Notes: generated by a model not told the origin, from the sequence alone. Shown: positions 1 to 12,787, counted from the first letter of the stretch. The stretch is DNA of 64,000 bases from Armillaria gallica (GCA_037576215.1 JBANDB010000003.1:5766001-5830000); one strand, 5' to 3'. Translations and numbers: made by a program.

Positions 1-1735
1 GTGACCTCGCGACATTCTCTCGGACCTTTTGATTTCACGGCTCAGTCGGTACGCGGCGGCCCGATGCCATCTCTTCTCATGATCCGACAAAGAGGCCTTG
101 CCTTGTCGAGCGTTGACGAAACAGGCCCCCCGAGATGTCTGGTCATCAACGACGTCCAGGGCACACCATTCCTGGTCTTGAAAAGATTCTCAGTGAAACG
201 GGACAGGATGAAACAGTTGTCTCCCAATCGGAGCAAGGTATCTTTGTTTTATCATCAAAGCAAGGCGTGAATACTGAAGAACCTTTTTAAGGTCCCATTT
301 TGGGCTATCAAAAACGCACCAGCCTCGGCAGCAGGTTACCGTACTTCCTGTTGGTCCTCGAGGCATTCAGGGCGACGTGCTACTTCTCCTTGGTGCGAGT
401 TCAATAGTGATGCTCCTGAAAGATCTACAATACATAATGAGTGGCGACATCCATCTTACGATTGCGGGTTCTTGTTATTCAGATACCTCAAGAAGTTTTC
501 GCCTTTTCGTTCACGAGGTTGAATCAAGACCACCGTTCTAACCACCTCTTCCACGTCTGCGAGAGGGAATGTTCCCTTGGAATCGTTTACGTCTACCGAT
601 CTGGCGCGATACATTATGCACGAAACTGGAAGAACTGATGCCGCAGGTTGTAGGCTATCGTGGCTTTCAGACTGTGTCTTTATTAAACCCAGGTTCAAGC
701 TCTTCCTCAACAAAAGAACACCCAGAAAGCCTTCAATGACGCTGTTCAAGCTGGTATCTCCTGGAGTATTCTATACCTGGCTGTGCTCGTTCTAAACCTC
801 GCCACTGAGAAGGACATCTCACATGATGATCGCGATATTCTCCCAAGGATCCGATATGACGCCGTTCCTTCATGTGACACAATGAATTGTTCTACGCATC
901 TTGGAATCCTAAGCTTGGGAATGAAGGAAGGAAGGATTTTTTATTAGTCTCGTTGGGGAAGCTGATATCAAATATCCCTCAGTGTGGAAACTCCGTTTGT
1001 ATACGGAAGTCGAGTCTGCACATGCGCGCAGGACGAGGCATATTCAGTCCAAGGTTAGCGTTTTTCCAGGTCACCTCTTGGATTACGATGCGCCAGTGGT
1101 GCCTGATTATAACGGCCAACTGAAAGATGCCTCGTTGCCAAGACTTGCTCCGCAATCAAGTGGATGTGAACTTTGTGTACGATGCTTCTTGTCACTCATC
1201 GCGCAAGCGGGATTCTAAGCTACCTTTCGACGCCGCATCTCGGACTCGGATGGTATGGTCAACCAAGTTCCACTTCTGTGCTGTATGATGGCATGTGATT
1301 CCCTGTCACTGCACCGTGCCCCTTTCGTCGAAATGCGGTATGGAATCATTGCGCTTCCTACGCTTTGCGCGCTCACGACGTAATCTCCAAATCACCGTAT
1401 TGGAGCATCATGAAACACTGGGCCGTATGATTCTTATGAGATGAGGTTTTCCGCAGCATTGAACATGGCGATATCCGATATATAAGGTGTTTCCATAATC
1501 AATCGCGGACTAGCGATTCAGCCACAACAACAGGTGTTTATGGAGTCTCGGCTTTGCATGACGGCAGCCCCGGAGGCCTCCGCTCGATGAAAGGCCATGT
1601 TGTCTTAATGACACTACGGATGGCGATACCAATATCATATACTGTACGTACATACGAATGATCTCTCTGATTGCGCGGCATCATGTCGTGAGTGGATCAT
1701 CCGATTACTTATCATACAAGACGAACCTGACCAAA
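1..1735. other. No intact gene; degenerate, partly repeated DNA
   Basis: No open frame here resembles a known family or splices into a credible gene. About 262-345 resembles segments near 19,866-19,950 and 25,911-25,990 (shared core 'tcccattttRggc' followed by a 'gcacMagc' word), so at least part is an old dispersed repeat. Short frames at 441-795 look like eroded coding sequence but were not identified. Confidence 0.45.
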
Positions 1736-1737
1736 CC

Positions 1738-1748
1738 ATATATATAAT
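1738..1748 (+). promoter_or_regulatory. TATA-like box of P450-A
   Basis: An 11-bp AT run (atatatataat) lies 144 bp upstream of the chosen ATG of P450-A. It is the only strong TATA-like run in the preceding few hundred bases. The assignment rests on position and composition only. Confidence 0.4.
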
Positions 1749-1891
1749 CGCAGGTATAACGGACCACTGGCGTTCCACACAACTCTTATCGTCTTGCCCT
1801 CCCTTTTCTCACACAGATTCTAGGCCAACCATTGACTACCGATACCTCACAATCTTCGCCAGAGGATAACTGTGTAGGAGAAAGCAAGAAT

Positions 1892-4000
1892 ATGGTTTAC
1901 TCCATTGTTCTGGGAGGCCTTTTTCTTATCGTCCCGGTCTACTACTACCTTGCAGCATCCAAGTCGAAGGCGCTGCCTCCTGGACCTCGTGGGCTACCAA
2001 TACTCGGAAATGCTCTCCAGCTCTGGTCTTCTGGTCTTCCGTTTGAACAGTCATTCATGAAATGGTCTCGCTCTTACGGTACGTCTCCTCTCCAACCCGA
2101 CTGATGCACGCAGGATCTTCCTTGCTCATATATGCCTCTGCGATGTAGGAGACGTTATGCTTGTTACCGTTCCCCGTCGCTCGATCATCGTTTTGAACAC
2201 TCACAAGGCAGCAAAGGACCTTCTTGACAAACGCGGCTCGATTTACTCCGACAGACCGCCTATGATTATGCATATGGAATTGTAGGCACTTATGTTTTAC
2301 TGTGGAATTTCACCGCGACGCGTCAACTTACAGGGGTGGATGGAAACGACTGACCCCCGGTCTCCCATAGTCAGTTGGTTCTATGCTTTTCGTCTTTGTC
2401 GTACACTTACACGTTTAACAGTGGCGAGCGAATACGTGCCCATAGACGGATCATAATTTCGACACTTAATGCCAAGGCCGTCCTACAATACAATGAACTG
2501 CAAAATGCCAGCACACTTCGACTGATCGAAGCATTGTCCAAGACGCCAGATGAATTTAGTCAACACCTCAAAAGGTATCCTGTTGCTACTCACTACACGC
2601 TGTTCCATATTGATCTTTCGTAGTTATGCAGCCAGCACAATCATCAAACTCGTGTATGGTCAACAAAATACCGAGGAGCTTCTTAAGTTAGGTTTGTACT
2701 GTCTGCTAACGTATATATTCCTCTCGATAATAACTATGCATCTTGGTACTGCCACTTTTAGGTTACGAAGCAATGGAAGCCTCCAATACTCTCGGATTCC
2801 CTGGGGCAACTCTTGTCGATTTACTTCCTATCTTCAAGCACATACCCGTATGGATGCCGTTTATGTCTTTTCGGAGGCATGCCGAAAGTGTTCGTGTGAT
2901 CGTCGAAAGGGCGCACGAAATTCCGTACAATCTAGTCAAGGAAGCATTGGTATGTCTCTTGAGCCTGCTTGAAGGCACCCCGCTGAAAGACGGAAAGAAA
3001 AATGGAACTGCCGGATCTTCGCTGGTTGCTGATAATATACGAGCTAGAGGCGGACTAGAAAACGTATCAGAAGACGAGGAGGAAGACATCAAGTGTGCTG
3101 CCGCCACTCTTCTTGCTGGCGCTCTTGATACAGTATGTCGCTCAAATTTCTGTATCAGCCCATCTTGACGTCAGTGTTGCAGACGATTTCCGCTCTTGAC
3201 GAATTCGTTCTTGCCATGGTCTTATATCCAGAAGTTTACAGGAAGGCGCAGGCTGAGATTGATACCGTTATCGGTGACAGTCGCCTTCCGTCCTTCGAAG
3301 ACATGGCTTCGCTACCTTATCTTGATGCAATTATCCGAGAAATACACCGGTGCGTCTCCTCTATCCCATCTTTGCTGATTAACCCATTTCATAGGTGGGG
3401 TGCCGGATTTACATTATCGCTCCCTCATAAGCTCATTCAAGACGACGTATATGAGGGCCACCTACTACCTAGCGGGGCACTTATAGCACCCAACGTTTAG
3501 TGCGTTCGATCAGTGTTAACTATACTTGTCAGTTGCGTGATTCATAACCAGTGCTATGTTCCGCGCATGCCCAGACCCAGAAAGCTTCATTCCCGAGAGG
3601 TATATAGACGGCACTTCTCTTGGTGATGTTCCAGAGGATCCCAGGGAGCTGGCGTTTGGATTTGGTAGACGGTACGTTTCGTCTTGTTGTCTTGCTGTCA
3701 ACCCTTGTGAACTGAACGTGCTTTCCTATAGGCGCTGTCCAGGAGAACACCTTGCCAACCGCACCATATTCATCGCACTCGCCCAAATTACGGCATTGTT
3801 TGATATCTCACCAGAGCAGGATTCGTCTGGACGTCGTCTCCTTCCTCCAGCAGAGTTTGTGTCCGGTGAAGCTGTACGGTATGGCAAATTGATTTTCCTT
3901 TGGTGAACATCGTTTCTGATGGCGAATCAGCCGGCCCAAACCTTTCAAATGCCTTATAAACGTTCGATCGTCTCGAAACAAATTCTTCAGCGGCATGTAG
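1892..4000 (+). CDS. Cytochrome P450 monooxygenase (P450-A)
   Basis: This is a haem-thiolate monooxygenase, expected to be anchored in the ER by its N-terminal helix (IVLGGLFLIVPVYYYLAA) followed by the proline hinge ALPPGPRGLPILGN. Spliced exons give an I-helix segment LLAGALDTT, the K-helix ExxR as EIHRW, FIPERY, and the haem loop FGFGRRRCPGEHLAN. The haem loop matches FxxGxRxCxG and is restored only after removing an intron inside it (donor after 'agacg'). An upstream in-frame TTG exists, but the ATG at 1892 directly precedes the membrane anchor. The last exon encodes RPKPFKCLINVRSS and stops at 4000. P450-B on the other strand shares most exon boundaries and is a clear paralogue. Its neighbours (aldo-keto reductase, further P450s, terpene synthases) point to oxidation of a terpene scaffold. 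No break was seen; the substrate is unknown. Confidence 0.9.
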
Positions 4001-4417
4001 CAGTGAATCCGGAAGTTCCAATGTCCTTCTCGCAGAATGCAATCCTCCCCTTCTGCTTGTAGCCAAATAGACGTATTGCGTACTCAAGTAATTAATAGAT
4101 GGGCACGTTGGTATAAACGGTCCACTACCGAACGTCTGCAGCGTCTATCAAAGTTATCGGGCGATCTTCGATTACGGCCACGTCAAAGCGATGGCTTTCC
4201 CGATACCGTGAGCCGAGTCTGCCACAAAAGCGATACCTGTCGAGCAGACATGGGAATGTTAGCTTATCAGAGCAACTCGTGGCGGCCTTAAGGACCCATG
4301 CGATTCCAACCAGTCACGCTGCACAATTAAATTATTTCCCGGCCACATGAGATATGGTCGTTGGTTGACGTGAAAGCAATATATACCATCAAGAAGGGGG
4401 TCATAGAGATCAAACCT
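4001..4417. other. Intergenic between convergent P450-A and AKR
   Basis: This is the 3' space between two convergent genes. I see no additional gene or repeat in it. Confidence 0.5.
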
Positions 4418-6232
4418 CTAAAAGTGCCCAATAATGGCCTGCGGCTTGTATGGCTCCTCCAAGTACGCTATCTCCTCCGGAGTCAATTTGACGTGGATCG
4501 CACCTGTTGAAGCAAACAGTTGAAGCGCGTTAAGAGAGAAAAGTAAGAAACCATTAAGCGTACCCAGCAGATCGTGTAAATTCTTGAGTGAGGTGGTACC
4601 GACAATTGGGGCAGAAACACCTGTGCCGGGTCAGTGCTCTGAAAATATACACCAATGTCGAAACACCGACCGTCTCTGTTCATGATCCATGCCAGCGCGA
4701 TTTGTGCCATACTGATTTGCTTCTTTGTCGCCAGTTCCTCAACTCTGTAAATGTTGAGCAAGTATACTTTAAGCAAAGATACATACACACCGGTTCACAA
4801 CTGTCTCAAACCATCCACCAGCGAGGTCATACATAGGCATCCAACTAAAGAATGAAAGTTCTTCAGTACACAAGCGTAGAATGAGAGGATCGTCTTACTT
4901 GTCTATTTCACCTCGCTTGCTGGCTTTCTGTTTTTCCAACGAACGTGTTAGTAGACCTCGAGCAAGAGGAGACCATGGGGTGGATCCAACACCGAACAAC
5001 TAAGCAGTGCAGAGTGAGCATAGAGACGGTAAAGATTGGTTAAAACTCGAGGACCTTGAGGGTAGGAAACATTTCTCTTTCCTCTTCACGATAGATGAGC
5101 GAGTAGTGGTTTTGCATCGAGATGAAAGGCGTTAATTTGTTCTGGATAGCATAGTCTACACGTAGGAAAATTATCTTAGTCAGGATCAAGATGAGAGCCA
5201 ATAAAAACGTACTTTGCATGGCATGGACTAAAGTGAAGGTCATGTTAGCGCAACGACATGGAAGTCAAGGGACCTTACACTGATAAGCAAAGCACGAGGA
5301 CATGCCGATGTACCGAACATATCCTGCCTTGACAACGTCATGTAGTGCTTGCATCTTGAGCTGTCTGTCAAAACGGCACATATGGTTCATTCCCAAGCGA
5401 CGCTCACAGTTTCTGAGATCGGTGTATCATTGTCAAAGCGATGGCCTAGAAAGCATGTTTGTAAGCTTTCGATCACATCCAAGAGCAACTTACACTGCAG
5501 AACATCGATGTAGTCCAATTGAAGGCGCTCCAAGCTATGTTTGACTGAATCAAAGATGTGCTTGAATGATTACAGAATTAATGGCACGGCAGATATCAAG
5601 TTGCCAACAGATTGCACCTTTCGGCCTAGCCCATATTGGTTAGTATATCCCATCCCGTCGAGGTCCATACCAGGTAGCCACTGGTCTCCGGGATTGCGCA
5701 TGACTGGGACAAAGACCTGCGAGACAAGCCTGTCGGAATAATTTAAACCGGTGCCAGACAACCTCGCACACCTTGGTCATAATGACAATCGCGTCACGCG
5801 GTAAGTTGAACTGTTTGATTGCCTTCCCAAGGATGACTTCTGAGAGTCCATTCGAGTAAGCCTGTGGAAGTCCAGCTGAGCTGAGACACTCCGGAGGGAT
5901 GCGAATGGAAACATACATTGGCAGTGTCGAACGTATTTATGCCTGCGTCGTAACTGGACGCCTCGGTCGTTAGTCATTTAACCTGCTGCGAACGTCAGAG
6001 CTTCACGTACGCTGCCTTGATATGAGAAATGCCCTCTTCCTCAGGTAAGATCCACGGCTGATACTCAGCAGAGCCATAGCTCATGCATCCCAGGATGATA
6101 CGTGAAATCGTCAGTCCGGACGATCCTAGGCGCACTAGTAAAAGCCGTCAGTGGCCATGTAGCCTTCAGAACTCAAATGTCAATACCGTATGTCATTTTC
6201 TTCGTCGTTTCGGTGGTTGTTGAAGCAGCCAT
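4418..6232 (-). CDS. Aldo-keto reductase, aryl-alcohol dehydrogenase type
   Basis: This is a predicted NADPH-dependent aldehyde/ketone reductase with a (beta/alpha)8 barrel. After an N-terminal exon MAASTTTETTKKMTY, splicing gives VRLGSSGLTISRIILGCMSYGS, the opening typical of fungal aryl-alcohol dehydrogenase-like AKRs. The catalytic tetrad is visible: Asp and Tyr in NTFDTANAYSNG, Lys in AIVIMTK, and His in YIDVLQCHRFD. Later exons give QNHYSLIYREEEREMFP, a ...WSPLARGLL segment, QISMAQIALAWIMNRD and APIVGTTSLKNLHDLL. The C-terminus is LTPEEIAYLEEPYKPQAIIG. The gene has many short introns and all splice in frame. It lies between two paralogous P450s and probably reduces an aldehyde or ketone made by them. 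The substrate cannot be read. Confidence 0.88.
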
Positions 6233-7261
6233 CTTAATCGTTGTCAGTGCAGAGAAAGTAGGGGGTGGTACCTCAAGAGGATCTGGTAAGCCGGGTTAGC
6301 GCTCGAAAGCAGATATACAGTGTAATATGTCTACGTCATAAAAACATGAGTAATGCACTGTGCTGACAGACACTGAACGTGAGAATGGAAGGGTGCTGAA
6401 CGAGGTAGGTACGAACAAGCAAGAATGCATAATAGCGCAGTTCGCCCTTCGCGGAACCCCTGTAGGCTCGGAGATTAACCATCAGAAATTGCGGCGTACC
6501 GCTCATTTCCCAGCCAGTGGGGAGTCTAGGGACAGCGGTGAGGTCTTTAAGTTGAGGGCCTAATAAATTGAGCCAGCTGCATCAATGATTCGATTTCCTT
6601 CTTAGGGACATAAGGACCAGAATAAATATCCCTCCCTCCCGATTGATCGTAGTAATGAAGGAAGTGGGGCCCAGTACGTCACATCCATATAAATTAGCTC
6701 ACTAAGATCTAGAAAGCATCTGATTGGTCAAGAGGTCGGGAGCTTCTATCAGCGGGCGCTCTTTCATAAGAATCTCCACAAACTCCCCCATAACTTTTCC
6801 ACTGTTGTGATTGGTTGCGTGTTATTGCTCGGCCTGATATCTACCATACCCTTGGCTTCAACGACTATCCCCAGCGAGCGTTTGGCATTCTAAAAGTTTC
6901 CACAAACTCAATGCTCCATTGACTCCACGAAGAACGACCGTCACGAGCAGTTCGCCGGTGGAGTTAACATCTGACGGGGTGACAAAGTTGGGAATTTGCT
7001 CATCCTCCATCTTCTCAGGCTAGCCTCTGCGTCGTATTCTGCAGGGTCCACGCTGTCACTCGAAATTACTGTATAGCATCTTTGTGTCTGTCTCCCTTTC
7101 GCATTTATCATCGTACAACTGCCTACCTTCGACGAAACCACGCCATTACCAGATATGATTCAAGAGGCACAGCGAGAATACAGTGTCACGATTGGGTACC
7201 TTTATGCACCGTCTGAAATAATCAAATTCTACTAGTACTAAGATAAGGTTACTTCTATTGT
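6233..7261. other. Intergenic, no gene seen
   Basis: About 1 kb separates the AKR start from the 3' end of P450-B. Short frames here have no family features. It should contain the AKR promoter; no convincing TATA box stands out. Confidence 0.5.
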
Positions 7262-9382
7262 CTACTCAGAAAATCTCGAGTCTTTAACAGATGAGCGTAT
7301 AGTGATAAGGCAGTTGAAAGGTTTTGGGTGGCTTGAAAGGTATGTCAGAACCAAGGGCAGATAGTAAATGCATACTGACACATACCGCACAGGACCTCCT
7401 GACACGAATTCAGCTGGAGGGGGGCGCGCGTTTCCATATGAGTCTTTCTCGGGCGAAATATCGAACACAGCTGTCATTCGGGCCAGAGCAATGTACACGG
7501 AACGATTGGCAAGGTGCTCTCCTGGACAGCGGCTACACAAGAAACAGAGTTGAGGCCTTAACAGTCGAGATCAAACGTAGGAACTTGCCGTCTTCCAAAC
7601 CCGAAGACGAGATCCCTAGGATCCGCAGGAACTTCACCGAGAGAGATATTGTCAATGTATCTTTCCGGAAGGAAACTATCGGGATCTGGGCATGCACGAA
7701 GCATAGCACTACGAACTCAATCAAATTGGACGAAGAAGTCGGTAAAGCAAAGCTTACTAGACATTAGGTATCACAATGGCTCCACCGGGAAGTAGACAGC
7801 CCTCGTACATGTCGTCTTGCATGAGTTTATGGGGAATTGCCAATGTTTTTGCCCCGCCCCAGCTGCACGAAAGACTTGATCAGCCAAAATCTTACGATCG
7901 ACTATTAAAAAACATACCGATGTAATTCACGGATGACTGCATCGAGATAGGGTAGCGAAGCCATATCGTCAAACGATGGAAGCCGGTTGGTACCAATGAC
8001 AGTGTCTATCTCGGACTGGGCCTTCTTGAAAACTTTGGGATGTAGGACCATTGCGAGCACAAATCCATTAAGAACGGCGACCGTCTACACAGAGAATGGG
8101 AATTAAATATGACAGTACACGCAGACATGAACACACCGTATCGAGAGCAGCAGCAAGAAGGCTCGCCGCAACGCTCTTAATATCCTCTTCCTCGTTTTCC
8201 GTCACTTTTTCGAGTCCACCTCTAGCTAGAAGGTTATCGGCAACCAGGGATGATGTAGCAGTTCCGTTTCGCTAAAAGATGTTCCTGAGGATATCGTTCA
8301 AGGAGAACAGGAAGAACGTACTAGCCCTGCTTTAACCAAGTTGAATGGTACGTCGTGGGCCTTTCGGACAATCTGGCGAACCTTCTCAGCATTTTTACGG
8401 AATGAGACAAAGGGCATCCAGATGGGAGTATGTTTAAGAAAGGGGAACATGTCTACAATCGTAGTCGAAGGGATACCAAGAGAATTGGTAGACTCCATCG
8501 ATTTGTGAGCTAGAAGTGGGAGGAGCCAAGTATCTTCTTGTTATCGAGAAGAGCACGCAATGCTAATGGCGATACGAACCCAAGTCCAGGAAATGCTCGC
8601 TGTTCTTCTGGCCATATGCCAGCTGAATGACAGTGTTAGCCACATACCTGTAAACCATCGATATAAGGCTCAGACGTATGGATTCATGATCGAGAAATAC
8701 CTGCTGAAATGCTGGACAAATTCGTTTGAGGTCTTGGATAATGCCTCGACTAGCTGAAGGGCACCGCTTTCTTGCAACTCTGCATATTTTTGGATGGCCT
8801 TGGGATTGAACGTTGAGATGATGATTCGCCTATGCGCACGAATTTGCTCGCCACTATATGGACGGATTAAAACCTGGAAGGACACAGCAGGCAATCAACT
8901 GACTATGACAATCCAACCGTCATACGCGTCCATCCAGCTCTAACAGTATGGTTAGCGCGTACGTTTGGGATTCGAAAGAGATGCTTGACCATACAATTCC
9001 ATGTGCAAGATCATCGGGGGTCTGTCAGAGTAAATCGCTCCGCGCTTGTCGAGAAGGTCCTTCGCCACCCGGACAGTGTTTAAAATAATCATGGGTCGAC
9101 CGGGGAGGGTAACGAGCATCACATCTCCTACATGACGTATCCTCGTAAAAGGATGATCCAGCGCTGACATGCTTATGATCACATACCATAAATTTGAGCC
9201 CACTTTGCGAATACTTCCTCCATCGGAAGGCCTGCTGCCCTCAGCTGCAGCAAATTTCCGATAATCGGAAGAGGAGGCGGCCCAGGAGGAAGCGGTTTCA
9301 CGCTTGACGAAGTTGTAAACCAGTAGTGAACAGCGATCAGGAAAAGGCCTCCCAAAAGAACAAATTCGAGGGGGGAAATCAT
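7262..9382 (-). CDS. Cytochrome P450 monooxygenase (P450-B)
   Basis: This ER-anchored P450 is a paralogue of P450-A with matching intron positions. It begins MISPLEFVLLGGLFLIAVHYW (anchor), then PLPPGPPPLPIIGN. Spliced exons give SYGEQIRAHRRIII, QLAYGQKNSEHFLDL, an I-helix LLAAALDTT, ExxR as ELHRW, FLPERY, and the haem loop FGFGRRRCPGEHLAN. The haem-loop intron, complement(7533..7588), starts with GCAAGT rather than GT; the phase equals that of the GT intron at the same place in P450-A. The ATG at 9382 is preferred because an upstream in-frame start would be TTG. The stop follows KPFNCLITIRSSVKDSRFSE. All key residues are present, so it looks functional. It is divergent from P450-C. Confidence 0.88.
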
Positions 9383-9877
9383 GCCAGGGATATCCTTGAT
9401 GTCTGCCAACTCGGAGTCGACTCGAGCTCTAAAGATAAATCTGTGACGCTAATGGCCATGACGAGTACCAAGACAACGTATAAAAAAAGAAGACGAAAAG
9501 ACGAGGCGCTGGAATCAGCGTACCGATGAAAAGATCTAGTAAGATCCAATCAGAGCATGTGGATCAAGGTGGATCAACGTCCAACGAACCGAACCGATAT
9601 CGGTATTCGCCGAAGTATGCAGGGCCATTTTCCAACTCGTCGTTTACCTCCATGTGCCTCGCGTCCCGCCATTCAGTGGTGCAGAAATGTTCCTATCATT
9701 GCGAAACAAAGCAGCGTGTCCCTCTTTTCGTCATAGAATCAATTGGTCGCGAAACAGCAGGCGGCAGTAGCAGCAAGTCTTCTGAGTTCTTTTCCCCCAG
9801 TCACTCATTCTTTCTTACATTGAAAGTTGATAAAGGACTACGGTTACTGGCTCGTTTCGCCAGTCATTTTCGTCAAT
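9383..9877. promoter_or_regulatory. Divergent promoter region between P450-B and P450-C
   Basis: These 495 bp separate the start codons of two P450 genes read away from each other, so they must hold both promoters. The interval is partly purine-rich (around 9480-9510). No specific operator motif was recognised. Confidence 0.45.
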
Positions 9878-12035
9878 ATGACCATCGAGGCCTTCTCATA
9901 CAATCCCCACTATGTCGCAATTGCAGTTGTCGCTATCGTCTTGTCAGCGCTGCTGCTCTCACCCAAACATGAACGGACGCCTCCGGGACCTCGGGGATGG
10001 CCATTAATTGGTAACATCTTCGACTTGCCTACGAAAGAGTCGTGGAAGGTGTATTTGGACTGGAGTAGAAAGTATAGTGAGCCCTCTGACTTTCCCTCCC
10101 CATACGCGTCAATGTCTGAGTATGCTCTGTTCATTTCAGATTCTGATGTACTCAGCTTGCGAGTTCCTGGAGCCAAGCTGTTCATCCTGAACTCAGCGGA
10201 GTCTATTCAAGGACTCTTGATCAAACGCTCAAATATATACTCCGACAGGTAAGAAGACAAAGTATGTCCGTTACACCTGATTAAAGCTGTTTTTCAGGCC
10301 ACGTTCTACCATGCTTAACGATCTGTAAGCTCATGTATTTGTTGGACTTGATCCTTGTTGGATAGCTAATATTGCCTCACTAGGGTCCGTACAACTTGGA
10401 TGATGGTTTTCATGAACTATGATAATCGTTGGAAAGGTTTTTTTGCCTTTGTCTTGGCACACGCCACTATGCTCACATTTTCATTTTCAGAGCACCGTAG
10501 AATCTTCCGCCGGGAATTCGAGACCAACTCTGCGGCCGCGAACAGAGCTCACGAGCTCCATGCGGCCAGACGACTATTGCAGCGCCTGTTGACGAGCCCC
10601 AATCACGTGAAGGAGTTACGACTGTAAGTTTATTATCTATTCTCATACGTTCATGCATCGATTCGCTCGTTCTAGTGCTACGGGCGACGCTATTCTCTCG
10701 GTCACATATGGTATAACTCCGAAGACTTCACAAGATCCCTTTATTCGAACTCCCGAAGAAGTTATGGTTATTTTTGCGGATGTTGGTCGCGGAGGGTACC
10801 TAGGTATGTTTCCATACTTAGTATATGATGACGACAGCTATCAACTGACTTCGGAAACCCAGTGGACATCTTTCCTTTCTTGAGGTTCATCCCTAAATGG
10901 TTTCCCGGTGCTGCATTCCAACGCACAGCGGAAAAAGGGAGACCTCTCGCGCGCGATCTGGTCATGGCTCCGTACGAGCATGTAAAGACTCAAATGGTTA
11001 GTTCTATGTCGAATTTTCCGACCCTAAATTTTTGCTCATGTACACGGCAGGAAAATGGGACGGCTGTACCTTCTGTCGCTTCTCGCTTTCTCTCTGCTGT
11101 GCAAGATGGTGAGGATATTAGTGACCAAGAAAAAGAAACCATGCGCAACGTCCTTGGAATTGCGTACCTTGGTATGTATCGTTGTTCGGCTTTTTGCCAA
11201 GCTCTGACTTAAGCCTTTTTGCAGGAGGAGCCGACACTGTAAGCTCACGTCATCCAACGTTATCTTCCTCGATTAATATCGTGTTTGCAGACCGTCGCAA
11301 TTCTTTCTGCCTTCACACTGGCTATGGCACTTTACCCCGAAGTTCAGAAAAAGGCCCAGAAAGCGCTCGACGACGCTCTTCAAGGTCAACGTCTCCCGGA
11401 TTTCAATGACTTCGGCGGGCGTATACCATATGTTGATGCCGTTGTCAACGAAGTCCTCCGTTGGAATACCGCCACACCCTTTGCTGTCTATCACGTTGCC
11501 AGTGAAGACGATGTTTACAACGGCTATAACATCCCAAAAGGATCCATCATGATTCCTAACCTTTGGGCTTTGTTACACGAGGAATCGGTCTACGGTCCTG
11601 ATACCGACAAATTCATTCCAGAGAGGTTCCTGACGGCCAAAGGAGAGCTGAACCCGGACGTCCTTGACATGGACGTCGCATTTGGCTTCGGAAGACGGGC
11701 TTGTCCTGGACGAGGTAGAAATCCGAGTGTATTCTTCAAAGCCATTTACTGACACGTCTTGGACCAGTCATGGGACGGGACACTGTGTGGATTATGGTGG
11801 CATCGTTGCTGGCAGCTTATGAAATAACCAATCCTATCGACGGGGCTGGGAATCTGCTCACTCGCGATACCAAACTTGAGTTCACCAACTCGATGGTCAG
11901 GTGTGTGTCAAGCTAATACAGGATGTTTCCTTTTTTACTGAAATCCACTCACGTAGCTTTGCTCCGGAATTCAAAGTTACTTTTAAACTACGCATTTCGG
12001 AGAGTATGATCAATGGCAGCGTTGAGGAGAACTGA
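9878..12035 (+). CDS. Cytochrome P450 monooxygenase (P450-C)
   Basis: This P450 belongs to a different subfamily from A and B. The N-terminus is MTIEAFSYNPHYVAIAVVAI (membrane anchor) followed by RTPPGPRGWPLIGN. Splicing gives DNRWKEHRRIFRREF, an I-helix LGGADTT, ExxR as EVLRW, IPNLWALLHEESVYGPDTDK, FIPERF, and the haem loop FGFGRRACPGR followed by VMGRDTVWIMVASLLAAYE. The sequence ends SESMINGSVEEN. The ATG at 9878 is chosen because the longer in-frame extension starts at a TTG. The classical GGADTT oxygen-activation motif is intact here, unlike the AxALDTT form in P450-A and B. The redox partner is expected to be cytochrome P450 reductase. It is likely a scaffold hydroxylase or oxidase of the adjacent terpene pathway. 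Confidence 0.92.
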
Positions 12036-12126
12036 AGTGCCAATGCCTCAGAAAGGATCTTACGTCTTCTGTATTACACGAATCCGTCATATATGGTATC
12101 TTGATTCCTGTCCTATGTCTTGAATA

Positions 12127-12787
12127 CAGTGTACTACCGGTCCTTGGGACACAACAATGATAATCCCCGAATAGTGCTACATTAAATTAGTCCTGAGGCC
12201 TGAATCTTTTTAAGACGATATTAGGACATCTTACAAGTGAGGGCATGTAAGTACTTTGCGGACAAGCAAAGATGTCCAGCAGAATAAATTTAATCTTTGT
12301 AGCAGGTCCCAAATGGCTCATTACGGGTCCTTGGGACACCCGTGACACTGTGTGACACAGCTCGCGGAAACACCGGATCGATCTTTCCGAGGCCTATTTG
12401 ATGTCACGCTTGTGGCTCAAATGTGCCCCATCCGACAAATCGCAGTCTGGAGGGACAAGTTTCCGCCCAAATCCTTGGCTATACGGTGAAAATTTATAGC
12501 CAATGGGATGAAATACTCAAACGCAACATTAGTTTTGGCTGTAAATCGTGTTGTAAACCACTAGTCTTCGAATAAAAGTTGTCTCTTGCCAAATTGAACA
12601 TTTTTTCATGTATCGCAATCTCTACCTCACGCAATTCTCAATCGTTCAGCCTGAAACTTTTGGAGGATGTTCAAAATATACAAAGGAAGATCCATGTCAA
12701 ATTTGGTGCGAATCCGTCCATAGGGACTGGAGCTATTTTCCATTTATCCCAAGGAACTATGATGTCCCAAGGACCGGTAGTACACTG
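12127..12787. mobile_element. Non-autonomous Tc1/mariner-type element (MITE), 661 bp
   Basis: Perfect 25-bp terminal inverted repeats lie at 12127-12151 (begins CAGTGTACTACCGG) and 12763-12787 (ends CCGGTAGTACACTG). Both are immediately flanked by TA (12125-12126 and 12788-12789), the target duplication of the Tc1/mariner superfamily. An internal copy of the TIR core (gtccttgggacac) occurs near 12330. No transposase frame is present, so it would depend on a transposase encoded elsewhere. It lies between the convergent 3' ends of P450-C and the GMC gene. Confidence 0.85.
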
